DNA of 64,000 nt from Bactericera cockerelli (GCA_024516035.1 CM044963.1:24240935-24304934); one strand, 5' to 3'; shown: positions 31,270 through 41,700, counted from the stretch's first letter. Program-made: numbers and translations. The notes: generated from the letters alone by a model not told the origin.

Positions 31270-31545
31270 TAATTCATCTATCTCTCTCTCTCTCTCTCTC
31301 TCCCTCCCTCGCTTTCTATCTTTCTCTCTCTCTCTCTCTCTTCTTTCCTTTTCTCTCTCTTTTTTCTTTTTCTCTCTCTCTATCTATCTCTCTCTATCCA
31401 TCTCTCTCTCTTTCTCTCTCTCTGTCCATCTCTCTCTTTCTCTCTCTCTCTCTCTCTATCTATCTCTCTCTCTCTTTCTCTCTCTCTCTTTCCTCTCTCT
31501 CTCTCTTCTCTCTCTCTCTTTTCTCTCTCTCTTTCTCTTTCTCTC
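31270..31545. repeat. Long CT microsatellite
   Basis: Nearly continuous CTCTCT with TATCTATC and TTTCTC interruptions. The frames at 31163-31573 and 31380-31709 are largely its translation. Confidence 0.95.
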
Positions 31546-32006
31546 TCCAAAAAAAATATATTATGAACTTTAAAAAAAAAAAAATCAAATCTCTCTCTCT
31601 GGTTGGACGATATTGTTTTTTTTTTTATCACAAAAATTCGTCCAACTGGAAAGATCGTGCCTCTGAGCCTTTCCATCACATTCACAGGGATCCCTCTCAG
31701 GATCACCAACGAATATTTCTGAGTAAGGAATGTGGCATGTCTCTAATTAATTACTGTCGACAGCGTCGAGTGACCATCACTTAACCACAGAGAATCATTG
31801 GCATGCTATGCTAGATATATTATATCAATTGTACATTCGTATAACACACAATCCTTCTAGATGCATTCACTCGATTCTATACATATGTACAATTGTACAT
31901 ATTACATATATATATATATTTTGCAAATCTTGCCGGCTGAACAGTTTCCCCTGTTTGACCTCGCGGATCCAGCTTTTATTTACTTGTAGATAATGCCAAT
32001 GTACAC

Positions 32007-32195
32007 TAGTTGTCAACTGGTTAACGCGCTAGTCTGGTAATCCAGGTAGCGTAGGGATCCGCATGAATTTTTTCTCGTTAATTTCAGTTCATGACCTCAT
32101 AATAATAAGACTCTGAGAGTTAGGTGGTAGAAAATGCTGTGAGCATTAACCTCGCCTGGTGGTTACCTGCCACTAAAGAGTGTTGTTATTATTAT
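32007..32195 (+). repeat. SINE-C (+)
   Basis: CTAGTTGTCAACTGGTTAAC, GCTAGTCTGGTAATCCAGGT, AGCGTAGGGATCCGC, a shortened B box, CATGACCTCATAATAATAAG, GTTAGGTGGTAGAAAATGCT, GTGAGCATTAACCTCGCCTG and CCACTAAAGAGTGTTGTTAT. Confidence 0.8.
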
Positions 32196-32399
32196 GTACA
32201 TTGTACATACATAATTTACAACTAGGTAAATTTGATCAAGTTCAATAGTGTAGTAGATATTTACCTACATACAAAATAAATACATACATATACATAATTA
32301 TGTAACTGTTAAGTCAATTGTACAAACACTACAGATATTGCATGTACAATTATACATATTAGATTTCTATTATGTATCTACACTATGTATATGTATATA

Positions 32400-32594
32400 A
32401 GTACAATAAAATTGTACATAAATGTGAGGCAATTCAGACGATTAGGAGCCTCGATGTGGTGACGGTCCCACTGACCAACCCCGACGGAAGCTATTTGCCT
32501 AATTACTCAACTGATGTTCTGTGGAATTCCGAACAGTTCATATTGAGGACGTCAAATTTTCCCAGGATTTTTTCAAGGCAATTTTTATTATTAT
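32400..32594 (+). other. Open, GC-richer block; unidentified
   Basis: An open frame reads AIQTIRSLDVVTVPLTNP, then DGSYLPNYSTDVLWNSEQF. A second frame overlaps its 3' half. GC content is clearly above the surroundings. An AATTCAG acceptor-like site precedes it, but no donor is obvious before repeat I begins at 32595. It could be an exon or a transposon ORF relic. I do not recognise it. Confidence 0.25.
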
Positions 32595-33262
32595 TACCTC
32601 CGATAAATTTCTAATATTAGAAATCGGAAGTATTGTGTTCGTTTTAGTGAAAAAATATTTTTTTTTACTCCGATTTCAACTTTTTTCATATTTCTGGACA
32701 TTTCATGACTTCCTGAGCAACTTTGGTTTTGTGTCCGTCTGTCTTTCGGTTAAAAACATTCCTTGTACCCGCAAATCTCAGAAACTACTGAACAGATTCA
32801 TGCCAAAAAGAACTGAACGGATTTGGAAGAAACGGATTTTGTATAGAAGACATTCTGTAGATCGTCCCATTTTAAATTCATCAATTTCACACTAGCGGTT
32901 CTGGGTGAAAGAGACCATGCGCCTGACCACTAACTTTTTACTTAAACGCTTGTATCTCGTGAACGGTACACCTGATTTTGATCAAATTTTGTATGTATAT
33001 GCATATAATTGTTTTACATAAGCCATTTCTAGATATTATTATTTTAAATAATTATGATTTGGCTCTGATATTTAAGAAATTCCAAAATTTTAGATAAAAA
33101 AGTAAAAAAAAGAGGCCCACGGCGATATAGAATTTTTTGTTGAATATAGAATGTAGAAAATACGGTATTCTACCATGTGTGAAGAAACTCGGTTTCGGAG
33201 ATAAAATACAATGTGAACCAATCATGAGGAAGTATTGTGTCCATGATTGGCAGTGTTCTTTT
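32595..33262 (-). repeat. Repeat I, longest copy (minus)
   Basis: On the minus strand: ACTGCCAATCATGGACACAA, TACTTCCTCATGATTGG, TTAAATATCAGAGCC, CCGTTCACGAGATACAAGCG, AAAGACAGACGGACACAAAA, then AACGAACACAATACTTCCGA and the hairpin TTTCTAATATTAGAAA. About 670 bp with no ORF. Confidence 0.7.
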
Positions 33263-33496
33263 TGACATTATGTGTACAGGCATATTCTATGATCTATTCG
33301 ATATCATCAAATGGATTAATGTTTCAATGGTGCGAAAGTCTATGTTATTGTCCTTCTCTACGATTTGGTCATAATTTATTTTCTAAAATTCTAGCTATGC
33401 TGTTAAACTCTCAAATATTTTTTTATTAATACACTTTGTTGGATAAGTCAATCATATTCATCATAATTGTTTGGAGACCCATCATTTAACTAGAAA

Positions 33497-33560
33497 GGTA
33501 TCTGTTAACAGATCCAAACCAAAGGATTCCCACGCTTACCAGACTAGCGCCTTGAGAGAA
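33497..33560 (-). repeat. SINE-C head remnant
   Basis: The minus strand has CTCAAGGCGCTAGTCTGGTA then GCGTGGGAATCCTTTGGTTT. Confidence 0.5.
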
Positions 33561-33775
33561 AGATGAAAGTTATTATGTTTATAAGAAGGAGAGACAAGGA
33601 GCAAGAATTTGGAAAGCTACTGGAGGGGATAGAAAATGATAAAGTGAGGAAAGTTTTGACAAGTTCACAGAAGTCATTCCAAGGTCACTACTCCAAATTC
33701 CATTTCAGTTTAGCATATTTAAAACAATCAAAACTCTAAACCGTTCAGAATGTCAGGCAAAATGCAGAGACCACT

Positions 33776-33870
33776 GACCTCAGTAGCTTGACCACTAAGC
33801 AGACGCATAGTCTGATGGTCGCTGGTTCGAGAGCCCATTATATTGAATTCTAGAGAAATTTTCTAGCCGA
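33776..33870 (+). repeat. SINE-A head, diverged
   Basis: GACCTCAGTAGCTTGACCAC, then ATAGTCTGATGGTCGCTGGT and TCGAGAGCCC. Confidence 0.55.
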
Positions 33871-34037
33871 TCTCAGTGTTTTTGAGATTACTGTTGAGTT
33901 TTCAACTATTTTGATTGGTTGAATACTTATGGTGATAAGATTACGAGTTTTCGAATTAAGCTGTGGCACACCAATTCCGGACCTTGATGGACGTTGCTAA
34001 ATTTTCTGTTCCAAAGTAATTATTATATTCTAAAAAA

Positions 34038-34182
34038 AGTTATCATATTTCTGTAAATCACTTTTGTGATATCACAACTACTCAAACTCGCTTTACTAAA
34101 TCTACGCTGAAACCGGGATTTGAACCACCGACCTCCAGGTTACAAGTCCACCGCCTTATCGATCGAGCTACTGAAGTCGGTC
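34038..34182 (-). repeat. SINE-A, full length (minus)
   Basis: The minus strand reads GACTTCAGTAGCTCGATCGA, TAAGGCGGTGGACTTGTAAC, CTGGAGGTCGGTGGTTCAAA, TCCCGGTTTCAGCGTAGATT, AGCGAGTTTGAGTAGTTGTG and ATATGATAAC. Confidence 0.85.
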
Positions 34183-34299
34183 TTTTATATTCCCAAGTAC
34201 TTCGGTTATTTCTTTTTTTTTCATTTCCTAAATCTAACCAATTTTCTGTCATAAGGTACATATTACAGCGTACCTTGGAACACAACCTACATTACATTG

Positions 34300-34487
34300 T
34301 CTGTCTCAGTGGTAAAGGCGGCACTCTGTGAATCCAGAGATTCCAGAGGTCGCGGGTTCGAAACCCAGCCGGGACATGACAAGTTATCCTCCCATTTGGG
34401 ATTTTTACCACATAATAATACGTCTTGGTCTTACTGCTGGAATAATGGGACTTTAATAGTCCTTATCGGGCAGTATAAATAAGGCGA

Positions 34488-34520
<33 letters not shown>

Positions 34521-34522
34521 TT
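34300..34522 (+). repeat. SINE-B (+) with long ATT tail
   Basis: CTGTCTCAGTGGTAAAGGCG, GAGGTCGCGGGTTCGAAACC, CAGCCGGGACATGAC, TACGTCTTGGTCTTACTGCT, AAGGCGATATTATTATTATT. The A box has lost a few bases. Confidence 0.85.
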
Positions 34523-35141
34523 TGGTTGTGCCTTTGTTCTCACTCGCAGTTCAGTAGCTATCCTCTCGCAGTGTTATCACCAGGCCAGAGCCCCTCTGTC
34601 AACATGGCCACCTAATTTATTTCCTCCTCCGGTGTTCAAATATTTGCAGTGCCACACAGGGACCATGGGAGCGAAGGGGGGCATGAGGGGGCTTGTGTGA
34701 ATGCTATGGAAATATTATCTCGCTTGACACCGGTGGGCATGGACGGAGGTGGGGCAGGAGGATGTACTGGGTAAATAAAGAGAGGGAAGAGGAAGAGATA
34801 AGTCAGAAATGGACACGATAGTTGAGAGTGTTAAGTAAATTTCAATATTAGTGCATGCGATAAGATAATAATTCATAATTATCTAATCAAGCTCGCCGGG
34901 AGGCGAGCGCTCGTCAAGTAGCGCCAGCCACCCGGCCTATATTAACACGAAACAGAGTTTATATGTATTTTGTTTTATTGTTTTCGCCCACTTAACGCTA
35001 ACTTTTATCAATTTTTATTTCAAATTCGTAATGAGACGCGAAAATAGATTGTGTTTCACGAAAGCGCGAGGTTCCTACGTACAGTTAAAGTCGTTTACTG
35101 GCCACGCCGAAAATCTTGAATTTCATGAAATTATTCATACG
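34523..35141. other. No gene; GC-rich hairpin inside
   Basis: AAGCTCGCCGGGAGGCGAGC at 34889-34908 is a 7-bp perfect stem with a GGGA loop in a locally CpG-rich patch. The 34560-34760 stretch is also GC-richer, with no convincing frame. Confidence 0.45.

Positions 35142-35175
<34 letters not shown>
35142..35175. repeat. Poly-T run
   Basis: About 33 uninterrupted T, possibly the poly-A of a minus-strand insertion whose body I do not recognise. Confidence 0.9.
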
Positions 35176-35269
35176 CAGACCAATTTTCTGTCAAGGGTAC
35201 AGCAACGTGTGCTTATCGTGGAAAGACGTGAGATACGTTTTTGAAAAGGGAATTTTGATCTCTGCATAC

Positions 35270-35700
35270 CTTTTATAGTTTCAAGTATTTATTTTTTATA
35301 GGATAGGAGATATAGCCTTCTAAAATAAAACGGGAAAGTTGCACAGAGCCGCCCCTGGTTATCTTGGAGCTGCGATTGTGGTATTTTTCGAAAGGCCTTA
35401 TCATAGGAAAAAATATAAAAATATAACTAAAGTATTACACTGGACCGAACTTGAGTTATACCCTTTGAAAGGAATACTTATTATGGAGCCCAGAGCCGTC
35501 TATTATTATCCTAGAGTTGTATTTCTGGTGTTTTTAGAAAGGTCTAGTCAAAGGGAATGAGATCACTTAATTTCAGATATTTGAAACAAGTAGAAAAGAA
35601 TTTAAAGCCATCTAAAGGAATATCTAAAATGAACCCTGGAGCCACGCCTATATATCCCATGTTGATGACTGAAGGTTCTTTCTAAAGGTCTAATTACGCA
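35270..35700 (+). repeat. Degenerate 147-bp tandem repeat, three units
   Basis: GAGCCG or GAGCCA starts at 35346, 35493 and 35639, spaced 147 and 146 bp. Each is followed after about 45 bp by TTTTTCGAAAGGCCT, TTTTTAGAAAGGTCT or TTCTTTCTAAAGGTCT. Confidence 0.6.
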
Positions 35701-36055
35701 GAAATATACTACGATGTAAATAAAATGTTAGAAAAATCAGCGACAGTGTGAGACATAAAAATAAAAAACTGAAATAAGATTTATGAGAGTAACAAAAAAT
35801 CTTCGCCTCACATAGAACTTAAAATATGAGTATTAACCGATCATCTTTGCTTCACCCAAGCTGCCAGCAGACTGAGTTATCAGATAGGGAATAATAACAT
35901 TTTATAACTTCATTCAGAGATTTCTACATCAAGAGGTAAACTAGGTCTATATTGTGAGAAGTGTATAAAGTATTGGCCAGTAAAGGAAAAATATTGATTA
36001 AAATAGATCAAAACAATGATAAATTATAATAAAATATTATGTACCTATTGAGCAG

Positions 36056-36210
36056 TCTCCGTGGTCGTCGACTGGTGTAGGTTAAACACAAAGTTTGCGA
36101 GGTGACCTGGGTTCGAATCCCGGCTGGATATATTTTTTTTTACTCTGTACTTTGGATGTCCGAGTTGGTAGTTTGCGTCAACCTCCTATGACCGTTTAAT
36201 TTCGAACGAA
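36056..36210 (+). repeat. SINE-E, diverged
   Basis: AGTCTCCGTGGTCGTCGACT, GCGAGGTGACCTGGGTTCGA, ATCCCGGCTGG, then TTTTTTTTACTCTGTACTTT and GGATGTCCGAG. Same plan as 54535. Confidence 0.6.
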
Positions 36211-37023
36211 GTGAGTATCGTTTAACTCGATCAACATTGATTTGTCACAATCTAATTATCCATCTACCTATTTATGTAACATTGTAAGATGATATAAGTT
36301 GCATTTTTTGTCCAATCGAGCTGAAATTTTCAGGGTATATTCCATGGATATATGCTTGCTTATTAATTTATAATTATTAAATGTATTATCTAGTATTATC
36401 TAGTATGTTTTATCTAGAGAAAGGGTGAACAACCAATTTTCAATCATAAGATCAATAGATTTGAGAATTAGAGGTTCAAGAAAAAAAAATCAGACATTTT
36501 TCTGAATATGTTTTTATATATGTAGAAGATGATAATTGTGTTTTGAACCTAAAATTATCTAGTATAATGTCTCACTTCTTCTGTTTATACCTACCAACTG
36601 ATTATGCTGAATTGACACCATGTTTAGAAACTCGAAGTTAGGCAAATATATGGGTCAACATTTCTTAGAGCCATAGTAAGAGGCAATTTCGGAACATACA
36701 ATAATACTCGGCACTTTCATTTCCCTCTTTATTTTACCAAGATCGAATTTCCATCTACCTACCATGTACTTAGGTACATATTATAATTCAAATTGTATTG
36801 TAAACAAAACCACTAAACAAAGTTGTCCGTTATTTAACGAGTTCATAACTAATTTTTCAATACAAGGTTAAAACACTAGTTGATTATTAATGAATTATTG
36901 TTAATGGATTTTAAGATTAAATAGGTATGTTTTTTTCTTCATTATTACTGGTTGAAGTTCCACAAAAGAAGCACCAATTATCACACCAACCTCATTTTAA
37001 AACGATTGTGACCAGTTGATTGT
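36211..37023. other. AT-rich, no gene
   Basis: Short TATCTAGTATTATCTAGTAT duplication near 36390. Confidence 0.45.
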
Positions 37024-37255
37024 ATTTGGTTTTAACGTCCTGATTTGAACTAGTCAGGACGGGGGTTTTACCCTGCATTCGCTGGGAATCGTTCCAGCTA
37101 CCTACATTTAACTCGCCCAGCCTGGGTAGATTCCAGACTGACGTGTTTAGAGGGGAAAAAATATTAGAAAAGTCTGGAACAACTGGGAATCGAACGAAAT
37201 GTCTGAACTACGGGCAGTAGTTACAACCATTACGCCACGGAGGCTGGCCACTGAC
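37024..37255. repeat. Repeat D (+) joined to tRNA-like head (minus)
   Basis: 37024-37150: TTTTAACGTCCTGATTTGAA, ACGGGGGTTTTACCCTGCAT and TTCGCTGGGAATCG. 37155-37255, minus: GCCTCCGTGGCGTAATGGTT (A box) and CGTTCGATTCCCAG (B box). Confidence 0.5.
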
Positions 37256-37382
37256 AACTGACAGTCTAAATAAAGCATTTATTTTGATCAATGCTTTTGT
37301 ATTATGAATCGTAAATTACATAGATCTCATTCAAAATTTACAAATATGTACCTACATTATAAATATAAATAGAAAAAACACT

Positions 37383-37600
37383 GCTAATTATGGACACAAT
37401 ACTTCCTCGTGATTTTTTCACATTGTATACACCTGGCAATTTTGATTTTTTTCGACTAAATCACTTGTATCTTCAAAACCCGCTTAACCGATTTTCTTCA
37501 AATTTGTTTTATATGATAGAATACTATTTTTTCTACATTCTTGTTATTTTTGTTCACAAATTCATACTTAAATTAAAAGGGTGCAAGCCTTATTTTTAAT
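37383..37600 (+). repeat. Repeat I (+), partial
   Basis: TATGGACACAATACTTCCTC, CACTTGTATCTTCAAAACCC and ACCGATTTTCTTCAAATTTG, parallel to 7365-7520. Confidence 0.6.
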
Positions 37601-37857
37601 AAATGTATCTTTTTATTTCTTGATTGTGATGATGATAATAATAATAATACATTAACATTAATAATAATTTTAAATAAAAATAAAATCTAGCTTACTAGAC
37701 TTTTAACCTGAAACTTGGAGTTCAAGACCTCATTAAAGGCTAACCATCAATTTGGTATTTTATTTAGTTTGGTTGTTAGGTGGTATTCTAATGACAAGAA
37801 TTTGTCCTCCACAGTTAAAATAATTTAGACAAATCTTATTACTATACTTACTATAGA

Positions 37858-38228
37858 TAAGGATAACGTACCCAAAAAGTACCCAAAAAAATACCGGGTA
37901 CATTTACAAAAGTACCCGCACCGGGTACATAGTAAAATTAGGTACCCGTACCCATACCGGGTACAAAATTTTGCTAGGTACCTGTACCCGTACTGGGTAC
38001 AACACTGGTGACGGTATAACACACTGGATCCGCATACCGTACTGGGTACCGATTTTATGAAATACTCGGTATTACACACTGGGACCGAGTACCGACGTAT
38101 CGTACGTAGTAGGCAGGTACCGTTTTTATTAAATACTTGGTATTACACGCCGGGGCCGGGTACCATACCGGGTACCGGTTCTATGAAATAATCGGTATTA
38201 CAATAATACCCAAATACCCATCTCTAGA
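37858..38228. repeat. hAT-type subterminal repeat block
   Basis: Dense GGTACCCG, CCGGGTAC and ATACCGGGTACC motifs in both orientations, plus GAAATACTCGGTATTACAC-like units. The right edge is ACCCATCTCTAG, i.e. CTAGAGATGGGT on the other strand, a plausible hAT terminus. The same GGTTCTATGAAATACTCGGT, ATCACCCATCTCTA end occurs at 41463-41498. Confidence 0.6.
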
Positions 38229-38379
38229 ACTGGGTACAGCAGAGAGAGGTACTTCATTATTCCGATATTATCTTTGAATAATATTCAGGCTGTCGGTGTC
38301 CTAATATTTTTCTTTTTGTCTCGTAGAACGAAGTCTTCTATTTGAAACTTCTTTGTCAAAAAATTGGACGGTTTAGGGA

Positions 38380-38515
38380 AATGTACATTATTTAATTCAG
38401 GTTATAAAATAGGAGGTGGAGCTTCTAATCTATTGAAACACTTGAAACTAAAACACCCAACAAATTTTGTGAATCGAGATTCGTCTCCTGTAAACATTCT
38501 GAATGCAAAATTGTG
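38380..38515 (+). pseudogene. BED zinc-finger relic of outer hAT transposase
   Basis: The plus strand encodes KCTLFNSGYKIGGGASNL, then LKHLKLKHPTNFVN. This is the second half of a BED finger, the DNA-binding domain at the start of many hAT transposases; the usual second Cys after CxL is replaced by Phe. A stop follows 15 codons later (38514). The relic is cut by the inner hAT insertion at 38536. The remaining transposase is not visible on the far side. Confidence 0.5.
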
Positions 38516-38527
38516 AGATTTAGTTAG

Positions 38528-38535
38528 TGTACGGT
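38528..38535. repeat. hAT target-site duplication, left
   Basis: TGTACGGT, identical to 41318-41325. Confidence 0.9.
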
Positions 38536-39179
38536 CAGAGTTGGGAGTACTTAAGTACATTGGTACTTGAATTACTGTCCACAAGTACTTGAAGTACTTG
38601 AAACTCTTTTTGACTCAAAACATCAGAAAAAGTTTCACCTGAGCGCAAAGAATGTTTTAAAAGCCTTTAGTAGATACCTGCCTTCAGCAAGTACAAATAC
38701 AAGTACTTGTACTTGTACTTGTGAGCACAAGTACAAGTACTTTTACATTGTAATCCCAAATTCAGCAAGTACAAATACAAGTACTTGTACTTGTACTTTG
38801 AGTACAAGTACAAGTACTTTTATATTGTAATTCCACCTTCAGCAAGTACAAATACAAGTACTTGGACTTGTATTTGTGAGAACAAGTACAAGTACTTGTA
38901 ATCCCATTTCCAGCAAGTACAGATACAAGTACAATTAATTGTACTCGTGCATTAAAGTACAAGTACTTGAATCTAAAGTCCATCCAATACAATATAAAGG
39001 AGCTGGTAGGGTCAGAATTCAAAAATGTTACACCCTGTATTTCAGCGATTATTTCAATTTTTATTGAAAAAGGTTCAAAATATTGTTTTGCACTGTATGA
39101 AACCAAAAAGTATTCTTGTTGGCATTTTACTAGGGTCCGGATAGGTTTTAATGATAGGTTTAATATTCCTTAGTCGGAA

Positions 39180-39515
39180 GGGCCAGCCAGGTCGCAATAT
39201 AAGTAAGTCTACATGAGACAGGCCATAGGGCACTTCTTAGAACTTTACATTCAAGAGGTTCTTTTACTCCTCTTGTATGTAGTGTAGAAGGAGTCTTCCA
39301 CAGAGAATGTGAGATATATTTAAGAAGGATGGCAAATGTTTTGAGTGTCAAGTGGAATAAGGCGTTTTCATCAGTCTTAGCATGGGTAAAGAGTGTGAAG
39401 ACTCAGGAGCAATATTCGATCATTAGGGCAACATCGCTTAGGCTCAGAGGAACAAGAAAGAAAGTGATGGCCCTTCCTTATGAAGATAGTGCGGGAATGC
39501 CCGTATTTTATTGTT
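39180..39515 (+). pseudogene. Retroelement-like ORF C-terminal fragment
   Basis: An open frame with stop at 39513-39515 reads ETGHRALLRTLHSRGSF, CSVEGVFHRECEIYLRRMAN, VLSVKWNKAFSSVLAWV, SIIRATSLRLRGTRKKVM, then EDSAGMPVFYC. The pattern EGxFxxECxxYxRRxA ... W ... IxRATxxxLRGxR resembles, from memory, a C-terminal domain recurring in repetitive ORFs of many invertebrates. It is 5'-truncated and sits inside the hAT element on the strand opposite the transposase, so it arrived later. Confidence 0.4.
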
Positions 39516-39902
39516 GATTTTTTTATATTTATTATTTATAAATAAATATACTTTATACCTATGTTTTCCTAGTATGATCATCATGAAAAAAACTTTACAT
39601 AATTGAAAAATTCCATCACCTTCTAAAGTTAAGCTTTTCCGAAACATTCATACATATTATTCTGAAATATATATAACCAGCCGTTTGCCCGTGCTTTGCA
39701 ACGGGACTAAATTTCAAATTTACTAAGGTATGGCCGTACTGCTGGACAGCAATGCCTTTTTGAACTTTTTATAATTTTTCTGGACAAAACGCTAATGGTT
39801 TTGGGGGGGTCAATTCTGAGACATTTTTATAGAGATGTCTTACATCCACATGAGCTAAGAAGTAGTATTAGGAGCACCTCGACCCAGCCATTAATAGTGT
39901 TC

Positions 39903-40097
39903 CTATTCAGTTGCAAAAGGCGGCACTGTGTGAATCCAGCGGTCGTGGGTTCGAAACCCAGCCGGGACATGACACGTGTTCCTCCCATTTAGGGTTTTTA
40001 CCACAATACCACATAATAATACGTCATGGGCTTACTGCTGGAATAATGGGACTTAATAGTTCTAATCCAGCAATATAAATAAGACAATATTATTAAA
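39903..40097 (+). repeat. SINE-B inside hAT element
   Basis: GCAAAAGGCGGCACTGTGTG, GCGGTCGTGGGTTCGAAACC, CAGCCGGGACATGACACG, TACGTCATGGGCTTACTGCT, AATAAGACAATATTATTA. Confidence 0.8.
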
Positions 40098-40129
40098 TTC
40101 TTTATACGGTCAATAGGATTTCATATTTA

Positions 40130-40860
40130 TTATTTTTCATAATTACTTAAAACTACTCTTAAAATAATCTGAGCTGGGAACTCGAACAATGAACACAAAG
40201 ATTCCATAGTAAATAGAATGCAATTTTGAAGTGCAGCAGATCTTCTTTCATGACGCCCATAAAACTGCGCTTCTTGCCCGACCATAATATATGTCGGCTG
40301 TTGCACAGACGTGCGTTGTATACCGCAGCAACTGTCGGATACGCTCTTTAGTGCTTTCCAACTAATCAAATGTTGTCCTCTCAACACACTGCCTGCTCGG
40401 GATCGTGAGCCCTTGGTCCTGGATGTTTAATTTGTTCAAAAGCTCACAAAAACATTTGTCCTCCACAACTCCAAATGGAATCATGGAGTTTATGAACGCT
40501 TTTGACAACAAAGAGTTGAAGTCACCTTGGTTTAAATGTTTTTTTGCCCGACCCTGCACGCATCTCCTTTTTTCTGTGACATGAATGTTGTATTGGACAA
40601 CAGCATCTTGTTCGTGCTTTCTTTTGAGATGTTTCAAAAAATTGGTCGAAGCACTATATTGTCCTTTAATTTGGACATTGAAAGACCAACAACTTTATTA
40701 TTTGCAGCATCACTCTTATTTTCAACAAGGAAGAAAAATTTTCCATCTAAATTTTTTAATCCAAGAGTTGAAGGGTTGGGATTGGATTCTTCAGAGTTTG
40801 ATGTTAATTCAAAAAAAGAACTAATATCACTGTCAGACATGACTAAATTTGAACTGAACT
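40130..40860 (-). pseudogene. hAT transposase, broken
   Basis: Read on the minus strand in three successive frames. First (40840-40634), an N-terminus MSDSDISSFFELTSNS... leading into ENKSDAANNKVVG, where the BED Cys pair should be. Then a shifted frame: YSASTNFLKHLKRKHEQ, the BED His pair; then FNSLLSKAFINSMIPFGVVE, the segment that in hAT transposases precedes the catalytic core, then LTIPSRQCVE and a stop. Third (40387-40130), a weak continuation. Frameshifts, stops and the missing core mean it is inactive. Confidence 0.6.
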
Positions 40861-41325
40861 GTTTAACTTTTGGTGACAGTATGAGGACTGAGGACAGGAC
40901 AGTGTATGATAGTTACTAGCAATGAAACTTTGAGTGGCCATCTCTCTTGGAAACTAGTGTATGGTAGGCAAATATACTGACCACAAGTACTCAAGTACAA
41001 TTACATGTAATTGGTCGTTCCTATCGCAAGTACTAGTAATTGTACTTGCAATCATATTGACTACAAGTACAACCAAAATTACTTGTACTTGTCTATCAAA
41101 AGTCCAAGTACATGTACTTGTATTTTCAACAGTACTTGTATTTTCAACAAGTACTGGTACTTGTACTTGTCTATCACAAGTACAAGTACTTGTACTTGTA
41201 CTTGCATTTATACTGACTACAAGCACAAGTACTAGTACATGTACTTGAGATTTCAATTCCAAGTAACGTACTTGAAAATTGTAATTTGTACTTGCAAGTA
41301 CAATCTACCCAACTCTGTGTACGGT

Positions 41326-41498
41326 GCTTTTGAACTTAGTTCTTGAGTGATTACTCAAATCCACTATTCCATTTACATCCGCTCTCAGAATCTCAAAAAC
41401 CAAGTACAAAAGAACCTCGGTAAATACTCAGTACTTTTATGTAATCGATTACTGAAGTACCGGTTCTATGAAATACTCGGTATCACCCATCTCTAATT
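41326..41498. repeat. Right terminal part of outer hAT element
   Basis: Ends GTACCGGTTCTATGAAATAC, TCGGTATCACCCATCTCTA, the same motif order as the 38180-38228 block. It would be the continuation of the element interrupted at 38528. Confidence 0.45.
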
Positions 41499-41572
41499 AT
41501 TGCCAACAATACTGAAACGGGGTACATTTCTGTTAATGAATCTAGCAGTGGGTTTCAAAATTTGAAAAGATC

Positions 41573-41700
41573 GGAAGAGAATGCCGTTGGCATTAGCACC
41601 GCCCTTGATCAAGTTTTGTTTTGTTAATTTTAATTTCTATGTTTATATATATTATGTTACTTGTAAATAAAACTTGATACAATATGTTTTAATAATAAGG
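41573..41700 (+). repeat. Repeat H (+)
   Basis: AGAGAATGCCGTTGGCATTA, GCACCGCCCTTGATCAAGTT, then AT-rich sequence and GTAAATAAAACTTGATAC. Confidence 0.65.

Larger units (their letters stand above)
38536..41317 (-). mobile_element. hAT element, 2782 bp, decayed
   Basis: Perfect 8-bp target duplication TGTACGGT. Terminal inverted repeats read CAGAGTTGGGAGTACTTAAG at the left and CAGAGTTGGGTAGATTGTAC at the right. Subterminal arrays of AAGTACAAGTACTTGTACTT fill 38536-38966 and 40980-41300. A broken transposase lies on the minus strand. The interior was later hit by a retroelement-like fragment (39180-39515) and SINE-B (39903-40097). The 8-bp duplication and the BED finger together make hAT secure. 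Confidence 0.88.

Noticed and set aside
32595..33262. Protein-coding element within repeat I
   Set aside because: No long frame on either strand; the other copies share nucleotide blocks, not a reading frame.
35142..35175. Retroposed gene next to the poly-T run
   Set aside because: Neither flank shows an intronless coding region or recognisable repeat body.
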